Positions 39,074 to 52,703 of a stretch of 64,000 nt of DNA are shown here, piece by piece. The first letter of the stretch is position 1. Every line of letters begins with the position of its first letter. The notes beneath the pieces are model-generated. The model worked only from the letters and a program-made list of their open reading frames with translations. It ran no database searches and was not told the origin of the DNA. The position numbers were made by a program, and so were the translations under genes. Location of the stretch: contig NC_092699.1 in the NCBI RefSeq assembly GCF_964275005.1, forward strand, positions 24,630,981 through 24,694,980, read 5' to 3'. Origin of the DNA: Diadema setosum (Eukaryota > Echinodermata > Echinoidea > Diadematoida > Diadematidae).

Positions 39074-39235
39074 ATGGCGGATCCAGAGAGGACCGCACCA
39101 GGCGCACGCCTCCCTGCCTTTATTTTTTGTTGAAACAAAAAAAAAAGAAAAAGAACAAATGGAGGGAGGGGTGCGTGCACCCCCCTTAATTTGTAAATGC
39201 ACCCCCTCTTTACGGAATTCCTGGATCCGCCCCTG
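39074..39235. mobile_element. Short MITE with GGCGGATCCAGA termini, copy 1
   Basis: Left TGGCGGATCCAGAG and right CTGGATCCGCCCCTG are inverted. The same design recurs at 57320-57486. This terminal pattern is widespread in animal genomes. Confidence 0.75.
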
Positions 39236-42057
39236 CATACCTACCCCAAATGTAAATAGTGACATTTTCTTAGGACTAATTATGCCAAGTCAGTAATATG
39301 GGATTACATGTCCGTTTGGTTTTGCAGAGGTCCACTGGTCAGTTATGATTCAATTTCCACTTACAACAAGGCATGACATCTGACACCTCTTTTTCTTTTT
39401 CTTTGACATTGTAACTTGCAAATGCTTCTGTCTCTAGAGAAAAATCAATTTCTATTCAAATACACCTGTATTACAATCCTCATTCTACTTTCAAATTTGC
39501 TTGCAATTCTCGTATGATAATGTAAGTTTTGTTTTCAATAATAATCTGGTTTCAATAACTTTACAATCCCTTTGAAACTTGTGTTCCTTCTGCAACCCTG
39601 AAAATAATATTTCTTTCACACGCTGGTATATTGTACAGGTTGGTAATTCAGACCTTTCTACAAAGTAATAGAACTGGAAACTTTTTTTTTTTATGACGGA
39701 GGGTGAATTAATACTACAGATTTCCAGAGAATTTATTTAGACCCCCCCCCCCCAAAAAAAAAAAAAAGAAAAAAGAAAATTCCAACCACTATTCTCGGCA
39801 CAAAAGGGGAACATATTTTTTGTGACACAGGGTTAGTTTTTCCATTTCTTTTTTAAAAGCTCCGAGGAATATCACTGAAAAGATTAAATGTATGATGTTG
39901 GGAGACATTATTCTTCAACCACTCAATTTTTTTTTTTTTTTTTTGTATTTGCAAAAGGGATATAGAGTTGTACAACCTTTAAAGCTGGCAAATTTCTCTA
40001 CATCTAACGTACCACACTGCACTGAAAATCATCAATGAGATGATGTAATGCAGTTGTAACAATTTTGTATAAAGTAACTCAAAGAAAACTTGAGTATTTG
40101 CACAAATCATTTCTAAAAGCTACTTCCAAGAAATCAGTCTTTATTTTAAAAAGTAGTTGACAAGACGTACCATCTTTTGACGCCCTACTTAAAAAAAACA
40201 AAGTGGCTGAAGACAGGAATACAGTACTTCCTTAAGCAGTAATTTTCAGTGTAAAACATCACATTCATGTGAATATGACATCAAAATAGCAACCCTGCAT
40301 TCTTTTCGCAAAGGGAGGCAAATGAAATATACATGCCACTTCTCATATAGGATTAAAATATACAATGAAATATAATTTATGTCATTTACATTAACATCAA
40401 TTCAACATGTTGACATCATGATCTACATATCTAAACAGGAGAAGTGTTTCCACTCAAAACCCAGCCTCATAGTAACAAACATTTCTTTGGGAATATAATC
40501 TAAAATAATGTCTCAATATTAGATATGATGTCATATACTTCCTTTTGCCAAAAATAGACTACACCAGCAAGCCACTAATTTCATACAATCTGGGATGCCT
40601 AGAATACCCAAGATGCTACATGTACTTGGGTCTCTGATTTTTCTGTACAGAATGCTTTTTGAGTTTACATGCCTGCATCTGTTTCACAAAAGGGAAAAAA
40701 AGAAAGAAAATCAGCACAATTTCTAGCCTGTTGTATATATCTCAATGAACAATCTAACCAGAAATCAGCAAAAAGTTGTAATACATCATATACCATTACA
40801 AAAACGGCCCCTCTGCCATATCCAATGACCAAGACTGTTCTTTACAATGGGTACACAGCAAAATGACACTAAGCCTAAAGACCCTAAAATTACATTCTTG
40901 TGTTTTGTTCTCATTTGTTTCTCTTTGATAGAATCACTGTACTGCAGTGTCTATGTTGGAATATGTTTTCATGTTTACCTTTGGCATATACATTACTTTG
41001 TGCAACTACCTATGCCATTTCATGAAGCCATTCTCACATGTACAAAAAACTGTACTTTAAACTTGCCTCCCAGTATGACCGCACAGTATCATGCCCCAAT
41101 CTATGCATCAGAAACAAGCAACACATGGTCCACAGTAACAAGTTTTTCTTTTGGTAATGTTTGGGTTTCTGAGGCACCACAGGAATGTTTACACTGTGAA
41201 TATACAAACAAATAGGTCAACGCAGGAGTAAAAGGGTTGGTACCATCATACAGTACACGGAGGAAACTTGTTATAACAAGGTCAGACATAGCGAGATATC
41301 AGCTATAACTAGGAATTTTAAGTGATCCCAAGACAGCTTGCCATAGCAAGGTTCCTTTGTACCTAACCCCGGCGCAGGGCGAACCACATGTTGGGATCGC
41401 TGGTGCGATTACTTTGCACCATACTTGTGCATACAGCAATTCAGACCATCTGCTTTATGCAGCTACTCCAAAAGTCTGCAGAGCAGTTTAGTGTTGGAAC
41501 CTGCACATAGCAGCCACTTAATTTGTCTCCCATGGGTTATGCATTACACATGTATATTAAGTGGCCACACACTATACACTGAACTCTGACTGTTGGCATA
41601 CTTATCAGATTATGACTATCCATTCAGCAAATTCCTGCACCTTGCACAACAGAGATATTTTTAGGAAAACAATTTTGACAACCAAGAGAAGCATACAAGA
41701 TATTATAAAGAAAATATTGTCTTTCACACTCATTTGAGACTGAGAAAAAACACATAAGATTACCAGTAATGGCCTGTAACATCAAGGTGTCAGTGTATAA
41801 GGGATAAAGAATTATGTGACACCTATTACAGAGAGTATCACATGATATATTCAAATTAGCCACAAACCTGGGTACAGAGGCCACCTTTCATGTTGCCCTT
41901 GAGTGGTCTCTTAGGTGTAGGCTTGACCATATATTGCATGCCAGACATAAATCTTGACCATCACTTCATTTAAGGCTGTCAACAGATTGGTCAATTGTGT
42001 GACACATACACACAGCTGACAGGATATACCAGTATCCACGTCTTCCATAAATGTATA
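39236..42057. other. Intergenic, no gene recognised
   Basis: AT-rich, with poly-A and poly-T runs (39680-39775, 39926-39944) and a decayed GTTATAACAAG-type fragment at 41255-41360. ORFs here lack splice sites or protein-like composition. Confidence 0.5.
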
Positions 42058-42377
42058 AAGGTGGCCTCACACTATGCGTTTTTTTCGATCGCAGTGCTTG
42101 CGATCTGTTGCGGTTGCCAGATCACAATCATCGAGTCGCATAGAGTGAGCGCAACGACTGCAAGGCTTGCGAAATTTCAGCCGGTCACAAGGGTTCGCAG
42201 AGGCAACCGCAGACGATCGCAAGGTTTTGAACATGTTTTGAACAGCAGCCACAAGGACATTGCAAGGCTTGCGGATGCCTCCAAGTCGCAAGAAGTCGCA
42301 TGCGGTCGAGAACCGTGTGCGACTTCTTGAAACCGCAAGCAGTCGCAAGAAAAAACCGCATAGTGTGAGGCCACCTT
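42058..42377. mobile_element. 320-bp MITE with AAGGTGGCCTCACAC termini
   Basis: Both ends read AAGGTGGCCTCACACTATGC going inward, differing only by one G further in (28-29 bp). The interior is CpG-rich and repeats 'gcaaggcttgcg' and 'cgcaagaagtcgca'-like motifs. No target duplication is obvious. Confidence 0.85.
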
Positions 42378-42629
42378 AACCCTGCACAGTATATCAAACC
42401 AGCTTGCCTGATATATCAGGACATGGATTAATTGATAGGCTATCACTGTTTGTTTCTCTCTCTGACAAACACGAAACTTAGCTCAAAGAAATTACATCTA
42501 TGTGGTACTGTCTAATCATTTATAATAACAATAATAATCGCTGGTTTTTATATTGCGCATTTCAGACTTGTTAAGAATTTCAATACGTTTTACAGACTAT
42601 CATTACACCAGTGACTGGATACATTACAA

Positions 42630-42811
42630 CAGTATACTCCCATTATTATGAACAGTTAATAACAAAATAATTCTTGTTACAATGAAGTAAAAATTAAGGT
42701 CCCAAAATTATCACCTTTACATCATTATGTACGTTACAATTCAGCTACAATGAAATTTCCATATAACGAAAGAAAACTGCTGGTCCCGAGGACTTTATTA
42801 CAATGGAAGTC
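42630..42811. mobile_element. MITE, CAGT..CTCCC family, diverged copy
   Basis: CAGTATACTCCCATTATTAT at the left and 'gtcccgaggactttattaca' near the right end align with 6676-6845. Confidence 0.6.
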
Positions 42812-43406
42812 GCAAGTATTCCAACCAGCTCTGACAGTGCTTACTCTCCACTCCAGTTGGCATTTTACAGCGGTTTCTGCATTTTCTTCAAAATAATGAA
42901 GCAAACGACCACAGAGGAAGGGGTATTTTGGGATGCAGGGTCAGAACCAGCAAGAAAGTGGTATCAAGCCACAAATAAAATCTTAACAGTGTTATTTTGG
43001 AAGATGACTCGATAACACCGCAGACAATATCAAGTGCGTCATAGATCAATGAGATCAATAGGTCATATATCAATCCTTTTCAATGAGAGATAAGGCAATG
43101 GTATTCCTTTGAAGAGCATAATCTTATGTCTCTGGGAGAATGTTTGGGTAAGAGGCTCTTGCTAAATGCCAAAACCAAAATTTGAGTCTTGCACTGCTTA
43201 TGCATCAAACGTGCCAAGTCAACCAGTAGTGTGCAATCTCACTCCTGTCTATCTCAAATTAAAAAACAAGCTCGCGAGAGAATGATACCGCTTGGAGTTA
43301 AATACCGACTACAATCTTTATTCTGCATGAGCAGTCTGCATATGAAAGCGTGTAAAAGCACTTTACATGTTTGTGCTTCTATAGAACCATATACAATTCA
43401 TAATAC

Positions 43407-43412
43407 TTTATT
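43407..43412 (-). promoter_or_regulatory. Candidate poly(A) signal of the ING gene
   Basis: AATAAA on the minus strand, about 135 bases past the stop codon. Another AATAAA lies at 43317-43322. A T18 run (43425-43443 on plus) sits between the stop and the signal. Confidence 0.45.
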
Positions 43413-43546
43413 GTCTGCTCTGTCTTTTTTTTTTTTTTTTTTTTGCTAATAGCCTCAATACTTTATCTTTCTCTATTTACAAAATATGTACAAATATAAT
43501 AATTGATCAACAAAACACAAACAAACAACAAATATTGCAGCAGGTG

Positions 43547-43586
43547 TTATTTCTTCTTCTTTTCCGGTGAACATCTGGGACAAAAC
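43547..43586 (-). CDS. ING5: ING coding exon 8 (end of PHD and stop)
   Basis: Acceptor TTCACAG|G. Encodes [12 protein letters not shown] then TAA (complement of 43547-43549). Confidence 0.93.
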
Positions 43587-46500
43587 CTGTGAAAAGACAG
43601 AACAGAGAAATGGCGGAAAAGTGAAAACATACAGTGTACACGTATGTAGAATCAAATCTTTGCAGCATGACCTCAGACTAAGAATGCACAATAACTGGGT
43701 TGCATGAACTCGTATCGACAGCACTGATCTTGTTCACCTGATATGTACAGGGGTGTTAATCTTGTAAACAGCATAGTAGCATTCTGAGGGCCGAAAAGGC
43801 ATAGTTTTGGTGGAAAACAGTATTTTTTACTTTTGCTGCAATAGACATGAGTATTATCACAATTTGGGGGAAAACACTATTTTCCATGAAACTTGCACTA
43901 TTTTTGGCAAAATACAAAAAGAAGTAAAAAATACAGAAAAAAAAAGGAACAGATGGCATTCCTGCCCATCCCAGCCCATGTGAGCATGGGTTCATGTAGT
44001 GAGTGACGGAGATGTGCTAAAAATATATACGAAAACAAATGAGTGTCAACGGATCGGGAGAAAAATAGTGATAATTAGACAAATTCAATTGGTGCAAACA
44101 GCTTGGTCATACATCACACTTTACTCAAAAACTTCCATTTGATAGCATCTTATTACAAAAAAAATAGAAACTTGGTTTGTTGGTGGCATTACACGACATT
44201 AAGAATCCTACAAACTAGAGGATTGAAACGATGGTAAAACTATTACATAAATCAGTACAAACTCACCATTTTCCTTTTGGTTTTGTGACAAGGCCGACGC
44301 AAGCGAAGTGGAACCATTCAATTGGACACTATAATTAGAGATGTAAGAACAAAAATGAAAGGATACACAAATTACTTTCACAAATGAATGACAGAATGTC
44401 AGCTGACCTATCTAGAAGCATTCCTAACAATCACTACTTTTCCAGTTAGAATTATCAGAATCTGGCATTGTTTTTCCTTTTAAAGTATATGTCCTTTCCA
44501 GTGCAACAACAAATAGTCTGCAATTGCAAGCGCTACAATGCTACAGCAATCTCCAGCAGCACAGCAAATGTAAGGAACATTCAGGTTCACACCATTTACT
44601 CAAATAGTGACAACCAGTGCACAGCTTACAGTGTGACTGGTTTTCTGCCACCTAAACGACATCCCCAAACATATAACAAATAAAAACAAAACAAAAAATT
44701 GTGGAGAATGAAACCCTGGTCCCTGCATTCATCATATAAACCACCATATCGTCCCACTTTTCAAGATAATGCAATAGCCACAGATTTTCATATTTCAGCA
44801 GTGGAATTACCAATATCATGCCTTAGGAAAGAAAGCATTAGCTTTCTTAATCAAAATAAGCTCCATTCAATATTCACACTATTTGCCCTTTAAAGTCATA
44901 TGGTACTGACCTCTATTGCCCCTTTTTATAAAGTTAACCAATCAATTGACAGATACTTCAATACAATAATCCTCATATTCAAATTAATGGATTCTTTCTT
45001 CAGATATTTATGCCCACTAGCAGTTGCAGTAGTCATCCTACTGATGCTACTGTCTTAGAAATGACAGAATCTGTGCAAAAGCAATGAGAGTGAGAACACT
45101 CACGTCGGGGTTGTCGCAACCGATCATCTCGCCGTAAGACACTTGGTGGCATAGACAGTAGGTCGGCTCATTGGGGTCAACCGGCATGTCCAGCACGTCG
45201 GAGGGTGAGCTGATGACCGATGGTAACGTGAGGATTGGTGTGACCGCTCTGATGTCCAGGAAAGGAGAAGAAAGTGAACACAGGCATCATATTGAGAGAT
45301 CATTGTTTGATAGTTAATTCATGCCATGAAATTTGAGCTTTAAGGCTGCCAATTCCATATTCAAGAAATCTCTTGCATGTCTGAAAGTATAAGCCTAATT
45401 TAGTTTGCAAAACAATCATACATATTTTCAAGATGGACATTGAAAGCACAAAATGTACTAAAAGAAATTTTAATAAAGATGTTAGGTATTCATGTGTCAC
45501 TCTTTGTAGTTCAATTTTCTTTTCTCAAGTCAGTGCAGGGCTACCAGCTTTCATACATCAAAATGAAAGAAGCTCCACAGAGCAATCAGCAATATACTCT
45601 TGTATCTTGTAACCCAAGATTCAAGATAACAAACTTCAAATGCCATAAAAAACAACCTTAATATTGAGATTAAACAGACACAATCATCATTATTTTCTCC
45701 AGTTTCGGGCTAGTAGATTTTCTTTCAGGCAAGTAAAAATATGAAAAGAGAGAAATTGACTTGCATGAAATAAAGCCAGGGTGGAGCTTCTGCTACTGTG
45801 CACTCCCGTTATAACGAACCCGTTTATAACAAAATTCCGGTTACAACAAAGTAAAAACGACGGCCGCAACATTGTTTGCTCTATGTATCTTTATTGTTTA
45901 TTTGATTGGTTACAATGAAATTTACATATAACTAAAGAAAACTGCCGGTAGCGAGGACTTCATTATAACGGCAGTCCACTGTATAATTCTTGCATACAAA
46001 TCTTAAATTGTTCTGTTCTTACGGTTCTATTGCAGGTGTCTTCAGCTTTTTTCTTGATGTCTTTGGTGTCTCATCATCTGATGATCTGCCGGTCTTCTTC
46101 AGCTTCTTCCCCGACTTCTCTGTTCCTTTCTTTTCTGATGAGATCAATACATATATTTATGCCAAATCATTCATTTATAAACACTGAAATACTCTGAAAA
46201 GAGGATCTAGCAATAATGCTTTATATTTTCACGGCTCTGCTGAGAGAAATTTAAGAGGAAGATTTGCTTATACAGAGGGATACCAAAGTACATTGATTGT
46301 GAATCTATGATCCTCAAAAGAATAACCAGAATCATGTTTTCAATCAAGTTTTCTATTGAAATGGCAAACCTTGAAATGTGGAAACTAATGTGAACTTACA
46401 ATAATTACTTTTTTTGTGTGTGCCTCGTCAAAATAAGCAAGCTTTGGTTGATTTCAAAGTCACAGTACAGGGTACTTTGTACTACATCTAGAATCTCTAA

Positions 46501-49500
46501 AGGCAATTCACAATATAATTTTTGAGCTGGCTCAGTCAAGTGTATTATATGCATAAAAACTTGCTGGAGAAATGGCTACCTTACAAATACAGAAATACAT
46601 CAAGATTCAAGTACTAGTATAATAATAAATCATTTTAATGTTGGCTAGTTACAGTTTTAGAAATTAATCAGCGTAACTAATTAAACAAATTAAACTAGAA
46701 ATGTCGCTCTGGCGACTGGTATGCCTCCGCCATAATGCATGATTTTCCCAATAGGTCTAGATAGTACATGTGGACAATGTGTGATTACATTTTCACAAAA
46801 TTGGCAAAATATTGGAATGACAAGTTTGTCACAAATGTGTTGAATGTTCACCTTCCTTGACGTAGGTTTAATTGGATGAATAAGAGAGCATGTATCTAGG
46901 GATTTAAGTAATTTAACTTGACTTTGACCCATTCATACATTTAGGCATTGAGTAATTTTCAAGGTACAGGTGTGGAGAAAAAGTGCAATTTCTGAATTGA
47001 ATAGTAAATTGTTACCATTTTCATCTGGCCCTTGACCCTAAAATTCATAAGATAATTACTTTCCGGTAGAACATGCATAATATGTACTAAGTTTCAAGGT
47101 AACTTGAGCCACTTCCGAGATATGGAGGAAAAAGTTAGTTTAGCACTTTCACTTGATCTTTGACCTTTTGACCTTTGAGGCAAAAAGAGAAAAAAAAAAA
47201 AACTTTCCAGAGAATTTCTATTAGGTTACACACGCATACACCAAGTGTAAAAAAATAACCCTGCTGGCATTGCATAAATATGAGGGTAATAGTAAAATGT
47301 TGAAGTCTTGCACTTGACCTTTGACCCCTGACCTTTGACCCCATGAACCCTACATTCTCTAGATAATCACTTCCAGTCAGTACATGTATATACTATGTTC
47401 CATGAAGATACCTTGAACAATTTTCCAAGGTACGGAGAAAAAAAAAGAAGTTTTAATATTTTTACTTGACCTTTTGACCTTTGACCTTTGACCTCATGAC
47501 CCAAACTTTCACCAGAGAATCTTAATTGGGTAATACATGTATACACTAAGTTTCAAGAAAATCTCTTCAGGCATTCAATAGATATGGTGGAAATAGTGAA
47601 ATTTTATGTATTTGACCCTGACCTTTTGACCTTTGACCTCATGACCCAAACTTTCACCAGAAAATCTTAATTGGGTAGTACATGTATACACCAAGTTTCA
47701 AGAAAATCTCTTCAGGCATTCAATAGATATGGTGGAAATAGTGAAATTTTATGTATTTGACCCTGACCTTTTGACCTTTGACCTCATGACCCAAACTTTC
47801 ACCAGAGAATCTTAATTGGGTAATACATGTATACACTAAGTTTCAAGAAAATATCTTCAGGCATTCAATAGATATGGTGGAAATAGTGAAATTTTATGTA
47901 TTTGACCTTGACCTTTTGACCTTTGACCTTGAGCATGTGCACCCAAAAGTTGATAGGCACAACTTCACCCCCTAATACACATACATGCCAAGTTTCATTA
48001 GGATACCTCAACAGGTTTCGATAGTTACCTTGTCCACAAAATTCATTACGGACGGACGGAAGGACGGACGGACGGACGGACGGAAGGAAGGACGGACGGA
48101 CGGACAACCCGAAAACATAATGCCTCCGGCACCACTTTGTGGCGGAGGCATGAAAAATGTGCACTGGCTCCTGTGTGAAATACTACTGAGGAAATCCATC
48201 CAACTGGGTATGAATGGTTGAGAGTAAAGGAGAAAACCTACTCTTTTCTCTGTTCTCTATTGGTGTAGTCTGTTCCAGTGTTCTCTCCTTGAGTTCCTGC
48301 TCAAACCGGGCAAGGTCTGAGTCTAACCTCCTGATGTGTTTGTCAACCTGCAAAAAAAAAAAAAATAAAAAAAATAAAAATTAAAAAAAAAATCAGCAAC
48401 ATTCAGACTTAAAGGCCCGAATTCACGAAGGTGGTACAAATGAAACCATGGTCTAAACCATGGACAAAAACCATGGAGCGCCAAGTGTCGCATGAAAAAT
48501 TTCGTTACAAAATCAGTCATTTCGTCGGTGAAATGATTATTTTGTAACGAAATGACAACATTTTGTAACTAAATGAACATTTCGTCCACGAAATGATAAT
48601 TTCATTATCGAAATGGTCATTTTGTCGACGAAAATGACCAATCTTGTAATGAAATATTCCGTGCAACACTTGGCGCTCCATGGTTTTTGTCCATGGTTTA
48701 AACCATGGTTTAATTTGTACCATCTTCGTGAATTCGGGCCAAATAGTTTGAGCATAGGCTTAAAGGCATCATTTACCATTTGCAGATGAAATAAAAACCC
48801 AGCATTAGTGCTTTAAAATAGCTCTAAATTGTGAGTTGGGATAGAAACAACCAATGTAAAAATTTGAATTAGTATAATCAATGTTAAAGGGGATGGCTAG
48901 TAACTGATCAGTGGGAATCAGTGGGAATGCTGAGGGATGATTGTTCCAATCCTTGTGGGATTTATTTAAGAGTACATTATATATCTATTGTTGTGTGAAA
49001 ATTATTTGATTCAGAATGGTTCCATATTCAAGTAATGTGCAGTTTAATGTTTCCAGGTTAGCATGCCTGTACAGTGACGGGGTATTAAAACGTACATTAC
49101 TTGATGAGACCGTTCTGAAGCAAATAATTTTCACACAACAATAGATATACAGTATAATGTACTCTTAAATTAATCCAACAAGGATTGGAACAATCATCCC
49201 CCAGCATTCCCACTGATTCCCACTGATCAGCTACTAGCCATCCCCTTTAAGTATTGATATATACGCAAAATGCGAACAATGGTTATGGTAAAAATGTTTC
49301 CAGAATAAACCGTCTACAGTTACGGTTTATTGAAAAAAATAGTGATATCTCCTTATATTTTAGGTTTTATTACAAAATTCTTACATGGTAGGATGTTTTG
49401 TGATACAACAGACCTACACATATGCATCAAATGTAATATCTTGAACATTTTTTAAATCACTGCTCCCAAAGGTAAACAGGACCTTTAATGGTTAACTACT

Positions 49501-52500
49501 GTCTATCCAATAATGCTAGACTGGTGTATTGATGGGACGTTTTCATAAAACTTTAAGACTGCATGAAGGCAGACACATTTGCCTGAAGAAGGCAATGTTC
49601 AAGAAGGTATCTATAGGCAGAAATGTACTCTTGGCAAAGAAGCTTCTCTTTCAAAGTGGAATAAAACTCAAATATGAAATGTGGCAATATTAGTAGAACA
49701 CATCAGTGAAGTTTGACGAAAATCTATTGATCTGTTCAAAAGTTATTGTTCTTAAATGTTTTGGTGCTGCCCCTGCTAGATGAGAAGACTACAATATTAA
49801 GTGAAGTCAAGCATGGACAATACACAGAAAATGTAAATTCAACACATTTACATATTCCTAGCATATCGAAAAAGCATTTCATTTACCACTTTCATAAAAC
49901 AGGAAAGTATATAAACCTCTTAATATATGTCAGTATTAAGAGGAAAGAGTGTGCACTTTCTATAAAAAATGAATTTTTTAGAATTCTCTTCATATTTTCT
50001 TCATATCATTATCTATGCATGATGTCACAAACTGTTTTAGTCTTCTCATCCAGCACTGGCAGTAAAGAAACTTTAAAGATTCATAACTTTTGAATGGATT
50101 GTTCGATTTTCTTCAAACTTCACTGATGCAATCTAATAATATTGGCCCATCTGTTGTTACTCTATCAGCTATGTATATTTGGGTTTTATTCCCCTCTGAC
50201 TGTCTCTAAGCTGACATGCTAAAATCCTATTGACATTTACAGGGTGCTACATAACTTTTTTTACCACTTGCTTGACCAGGCAAGCAGATTTTTGAATTGT
50301 TGCAGAACACTTGCCCCAAAAAGAAGTTAAAAAGTATCAGAAAACAAAATCTTGATAATCATTATAAGTACAAGAAAAATGATAAATACAATTATTTGAA
50401 TGAACAGCACATGTTGATTTAAAACTTTTTGCTTGCCCAACTGGGGCAAGTATTTTCCCCTCATTGTTCCAAAACACTTGTCCGACTTTGATTTCCACTT
50501 GCCCCGGGTAATCAGGCAAATGTTTATGAAGCACCATGCTAACTGTTACCAAGGAGGTTCAAGAGAATGGAGTAACAACCTTCTTATTTCCTTTGCTAGA
50601 TGTTCGAAGCCACCGCTCAAAAACATTTGAAGCATGTGCCAAACAGGATCTGCCGTGCAGATAGGAAGACAACTGACTCATGTCTCATTGCATAATCACC
50701 AGCCACTTTCTAAGGAAGATATGTCTTTGTGATGGTAATTACTTTTCGCTATCCCTTCTTCTCAAAGGTAGGTGGTACAGACACGAGGTTGCACGAATAG
50801 AAATTGAGCAAAAAATGCTGAAATAAAGATGAAAATTACTCGACTGGGCATACCCGGGCACTAATCTGATATACAGTACTGTATCTATCAATAAAGAATT
50901 ATACTTGAAGATTATTCCATATTAGTTTCATTTGTGGAAATTAAGCGGAAAAGTGATAGAACCAGCTTTACAGGATGGTACAGTTTTAAACATTTTCTCA
51001 TGATACATCTCTGATTTACACTTTTGCACAAATTTCTGGACAGAATTGACTTTTGTTTTACATGCTTTATCATTAAGTGAAATTTCATTTCATTGAATAA
51101 ATAAATAAGCAAAATATGGCCAACATTATGATAACGTTCAAAATGAATCTTCAGATTGCTCAGCAAGGCGGCGGCTTTGAACATTGATCATCAAAGGCAC
51201 AAGTGCACCTGTGGAATTCTTTTGTACATCAATAGAAATCTGACAACTGTTTGAATAATTACAGCCAGTTGGAACTCCAGGTATAAAACCTCCTTGCTGT
51301 TACCCACAAGACTGACAGTTAAACCCATCAAGTGTTCTAGGGATCTTTACTGTACAAGTTATCTTCATATCATCAAATTGGCACCTCTAAATGTTACTGC
51401 ACATAAAAGAAAGATTTTTTCATGAAGTCATCATAGAATGATAGGGAAGAAATAAGAAAATGGTAATTCTAATCTTAAAAACAAGTTGTCAATTCAAGAC
51501 TTAGTTTTAGATCTAGTAATTATAAGGCTTTTGGAAATTCTACAATCAAAACAATCAAAACAGGGCTCAAATGAGATATTTTTTTTTCTTTTAACTCTAC
51601 CTTGTCAACACTGAAAAAAAAAATGATAAGAAGAAGATAAAACACCAAAGCACTGAGATTTGTTTGTTTTGGGAGCAACTTTATGGGTCAAATAGCTGAC
51701 TGAGGTCCCCTGTGTTTTGATAAATTGCAAGACAGTGATTTGTTGTCTCAGCTCATTACTACTTAGTGATATAAACAACAAACACTGCAACTCTTGTCTG
51801 GATTGTAAATTTGAAATGTGTACTTGGTGCTACATGCTGCTCAAAAATGTCTTAGCAACACAGGAATGAACCATCAATGTCCTGGAAAAGTTAATGAACA
51901 GTGATGATCATGTCCCTTCAACAACTGAATAACAGCAATGCACATGCACAAGAAATTATCTACAGGTTTATATTTCATTTGTGACCGTGTATCACAAAAC
52001 GAACAAAAAGTCGCAACCCTTGATTTTACATGAGGACTCAAAAAAGGTGAAGTGGGTCAACCGAGTCAATCTTGAGTTTTTCATATTTTCCTGAAGAGCT
52101 ATCCTTCTTCTACATTATTCTTTAGTTTGGGATCATAACATGAATGGGAAGGTGTGTTTTCAGCAGTTTTTCTACAACCCTTTTTGGGGGGAGAATAGAA
52201 TGATCAGGTATATCTCAGAGTCCCCTTTACATTTCTTCAAATCCTTTACACATTCTTCACTTTCAAGTCTAATAACTTTTGAAAGGATAACTCTACTGCT
52301 CTGAAAGTTGGCATTAATCATGGACAGAATGTGTCGATAGAACATACTCGGTTTCAGCTTAATCTGATAATCCCTTCATTGTTGTTGCTCCAGTGGTTTA
52401 CATCCTGTGTTTTGTCCCTTTGATGGCATGGCTAGCATGGCTTGGTAAAGATTAAGCGCTTGAATAGACCCTCTACTTCAGAGCCTCTTTTCTCCGTTCA

Positions 52501-52671
52501 CACTTTTCCAGAGTGTGTGCTTTCTTTCCAATACTTAGATAGGTTAGGGGAGTCCATTTGAATTGAGTTATACATCATTTTAAAGCTTAGAGTCTGCTCT
52601 TTAAGAATCTGCCCTTAATTGAAAATCCATGTCCGGCGACTTTTTGTTGGTTTTGTGATGCAGGGTCACAT

Positions 52672-52703
<32 letters not shown>

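Noticed and set aside
40847..41215. 122-residue plus-strand frame in the intergenic region
   Set aside because: AT-driven composition, no recognisable domain, no promoter or poly(A) context that I can support.
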